Assembly: GCA_030761205.1 (NCBI GenBank)
Contig: JAULJL010000046.1
Coordinates: 11,983,590-12,047,589, forward strand
DNA length: 64,000 bases
Reading direction: 5' to 3'
Source: Fremontodendron californicum
Lineage: Eukaryota > Streptophyta > Magnoliopsida > Malvales > Malvaceae
A model generated the notes under the pieces. The model was not told where the DNA came from, ran no database searches, and saw only the letters and a list, made by a program, of their open reading frames with translations. Below, piece after piece: positions 60,936-64,000 of this stretch (positions within the stretch are counted from its first letter, which is position 1; the number at the start of each line of letters is the position of its first letter). The translations under genes were made by a program, and so were the position numbers.

Positions 60936-61382
60936 TATAGATACAGTATCTATACCTACTGATACAAAAACCGTTGGTATAGATGTGGTATCTATATCAA
61001 CGGATACAAAAGCCATCGGTATAGATGCGGTATCTATACCGATGGATACAAAAGCCGTCGGTATAGATGCGGTATCTATACCGATGGATACAAAATCCGT
61101 CGGTATAGGTAAAAGCAAAAGGGGCTACCCCAACATAGGCTATACCGACGGTAGTAACATTAGTGACGTCTAAAACCGTCGGTATAGGTTATACATCCTA
61201 TTTCGACGGTCACCTTTTCCGTCGGTATAGGTCTATATCGACGAGGGCTTTACCGTGGCTTAATTTTTGGTCGGAATAGTCATTTTGACCGTCGGTATAG
61301 GGTTTTAGGACTTTTAGCGACGGATTTTGGAGTTTTACCAACGCTTTTTTGACCGTCACTATATGGCAATTTGTTTGTAGTG
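60936..61382 (+). mobile_element. CACTA element 3' end, right part
   Basis: Continues the subterminal repeats after element A. 60937-61106 is about four tandem copies of a 42-bp unit built on GGTATCTATACCGATGGATAC and CCGTCGGTATAG. Looser inverted CCGTCGG motifs follow, and the element ends GGCAATTTGTTTGTAGTG at 61382, the reverse complement of the CACTA terminus at 14208. The 42-bp period is a multiple of three, which creates the chance open frames at 60858-61173. The next bases are TAG, then satellite. Confidence 0.85.
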
Positions 61383-64000
61383 TAGATATACTACAGTTAC
61401 ATAGATATATTACAATTACATAGATATATTACAATGTATTACACAAATATATTACAATTACTTAAATATATTACAATTACATAGATATATTACAATTATA
61501 TAGATATATTGCAATTACATAGATATGTATACAATTACATAGATATGTAATTGTAATATACAATTACATAGATATATTACATAGATACTTTACAATTACA
61601 TAGATATATTACATAGATATTACAATTACATAGATATATTACATAAATATATTTATTACAGTTACACATTAAATATTTCATAATTACAATTGCACAGATA
61701 TATATTACAATTACATAGACATATTACAATTACATACATACATTACAATTACATAGATATATTACATAGATATCTATGTAATATAATTGTACTACATAAA
61801 TATATCTATGTAATTGTAATATATCTATGTAGTTGTATTATATCAATGTATTTGTGTTAATGTAATATATCTATGTAATTGTAATAATATATGTAATTGT
61901 AATATATCTATGTAATTGTAATATATTTATGTAATTATAATATATCTATGTTATTGTAATATATTTGTGTAATTGTAATATATTTAACTAACTATAGTAC
62001 ATCTATGTAATTGTAATATCTATGTAATTGTAATATATCTATGTAACTGTAATATATCTATTACATTCATAAATTATTACAATTATATAGATAAATATGT
62101 AATTGTAATATATATCAATGCAATTGTAATATATCTATGTAATTGTAATCGTATTATATCTATGTAATTGTAATACATCTATGTAATTGTAATATGTCTA
62201 TGTAATTTTAATATATCTATGTAATTCTATGTAATTGTAATATATCTATGTAATTGTAATATATCTATGTAACTATAATATATCTTTGTAGTTGTAATAT
62301 ATCTATGTAATTGTAATATATTTATGAAATATATCTATGTAATATTACTTAGATACATTATTAATTGTAATATATCTATGTAATTTATTATCTATATAAT
62401 TGTAATATATCTATGTAATTTTAATATATCTAAGTAATTATAATGTATCTATGTAATTGTAATATATCTATGTAATTGTAATATATCTATGTAATTGTAA
62501 TGTATCTATGTAATTGTAATATATCTATGTAATGGTAATGTATCTATGTAATATATCTATGTAATTGTATTATATCTATGTAACTATAGTATATCTATGT
62601 AATTGTAATATATATATATCCAATGTATCTATGTAATTCTAATATATCAATGTATCTATGTGATTCTAATGTTTACATAGATATATTACAATTGCATAGA
62701 TATATATTACAATTACACATATATATATATATAATTGTAATAATATGTGAATGTAATAGATATATTACAATTACATCGATATATTACAATTGCATAGATA
62801 TATATTACAATTACATAGAATTACATAGATATATTACAATTACATAGATACATTACAATTACACAAATATATTATCTATGTAATATATCTATGCAATATA
62901 TTATCTATGTAATTGTAATATATTTAAGTAATTGTAATTGTAATATATATATCTATGTAATTGTAATGTATCTATGTAATTGTAATATATTTAAGTAATA
63001 TATCTATGTAATATTACATAGATATATTACATAAATACAGTACAATTACATATATTATTACAATTACATAGATATATTACAATTACATAGATTTATTACT
63101 ATTACATAGATATATATTGCAATTACATAGATATATATTACAATTACATAGATATATTACAATTACATATTTTTGTAATTACATAGATATATTACAATTA
63201 CATAGATACATTACAATTACACATTAGATATATTAAAATACATGTAATTGTAATATATCAATGCAATTGTAATACATCTATGTAATTGTAATATATCTAT
63301 ATAATATCTCTTATATCTATGTAATGTTACAATAGATATGTAATTGTAATATATCTATGTAATTGTCATATATCAGATAGATATATATTACATAGATATA
63401 TATTACAATTACATAGATATATTACAATAACATAGATATATTATAATTACATAAATATAATACAATTACATAGATATATTACAATTACATAGATATATTA
63501 CATAGATACATTACATAAATATATTACAATTACATAGATATTACAATTAGATAGATATATTAGAATTACATAGATATATTACGTTACATAGATATATTAC
63601 AATTACATAAATATATTACAATTACATAGATATATATTACAATTACAATTACACAAATATATATCTAAATAAATACATAGATAATATTACTATATATAAT
63701 ACAATTACATAAATATATTACAATTACATAGATATATTACAATTACATAGATATTACAATTACATAGATATATTACAATTACATAGATGTATACATTATC
63801 AATTATCTAATATTTTCTGTAATTCTAATGTATACATGTAATATCTAATGTTTTCAGTAATTGTAATGTATACATGTAATATCTAATATTTTCAGTAATT
63901 GTAATATATCTATATAATTTTAATATATCTATGTAATTGTAATATCCATGTAATTGTAATAAATCTATGTAATCGTAATATATATTTATGTAATTGTAAT
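61383..64000. repeat. AT-rich minisatellite array
   Basis: Same 19-bp family to the window edge. 61388-61480 matches 2705-2800, and 62690-63480 matches 200-1100 including the phrase TTACATCGATATATTACAATTGC, so higher-order copies lie over 60 kb apart. No gene seen. Confidence 0.94.

Noticed and set aside
60858..61173. Repetitive 86- and 62-codon frames
   Set aside because: They are translations of the 42-bp CACTA subterminal repeat, whose period is a multiple of three; a chance effect.

Overview
The window looks like plant nuclear heterochromatin, most likely from a eudicot. It holds kilobases of an AT-rich minisatellite, pieces of a CACTA (En/Spm-type) DNA transposon, and a four-deep nest of Ty3/gypsy LTR retrotransposons. 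I recognise no free-standing host gene, rRNA, tRNA or CRISPR. The only clearly host-derived coding sequence is a LOG-like (cytokinin-activating enzyme family) reading frame carried inside the youngest retroelement. I cannot name the species.

Layout. (1) A satellite with a unit of about 19 bp, in blocks of both orientations, fills 1-3696, 6792-9033, 10326-14207, 15413-16085, 18813-19943 and 61383-64000. (2) 3697-6791 is a non-satellite island with a broken gag-like gene on the minus strand. (3) 9034-10325 and 14208-15412 are inverted copies of one CACTA 5' end. (4) 16086-18812 is AT-rich sequence I cannot assign. (5) 19944-20848 plus 60936-61382 is the 3' end of a CACTA element, with the last exons of its gene, split by element A.

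The retroelement nest, outside to inside, with direct repeats read at each boundary: element A (Tekay/Del-like chromovirus, minus strand, 20849-60930, TSD GTCGG) sits in the CACTA subterminal repeats. Element B (same family, minus, 21376-53481, TSD GAGTA) sits in the left LTR of A. Element C (Athila-like, minus, 26531-48821, TSD GTAGT) sits in the reverse transcriptase gene of B. Element D (Athila-like, plus, 27440-40877, TSD TAGGT) sits in the left LTR of C. A is a deletion derivative whose RT is joined to gag at an 8-bp microhomology. B is full length but carries stops and frameshifts. C has lost RT, RNase H and most of integrase, in frame. D looks intact: near-identical LTRs, PBS, PPT and one 1777-codon gag-pol frame.

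The most interesting part is downstream of pol in D, the place where Athila elements often carry an env-like frame. D has two accessory frames there. One is a 178-aa protein with a basic patch and a four-cysteine cluster; C carries it too, about 98% identical in DNA. The other is an intronless LOG-like protein, absent from C exactly between two 8-bp repeats. C and D share LTR starts, 3' region and accessory frame but have clearly different gag and protease, so they look like recombinant mosaics. If D is active, it could copy a nucleic-acid-binding-type protein and a cytokinin-activating-type enzyme around the genome. That activity is inference from sequence alone.
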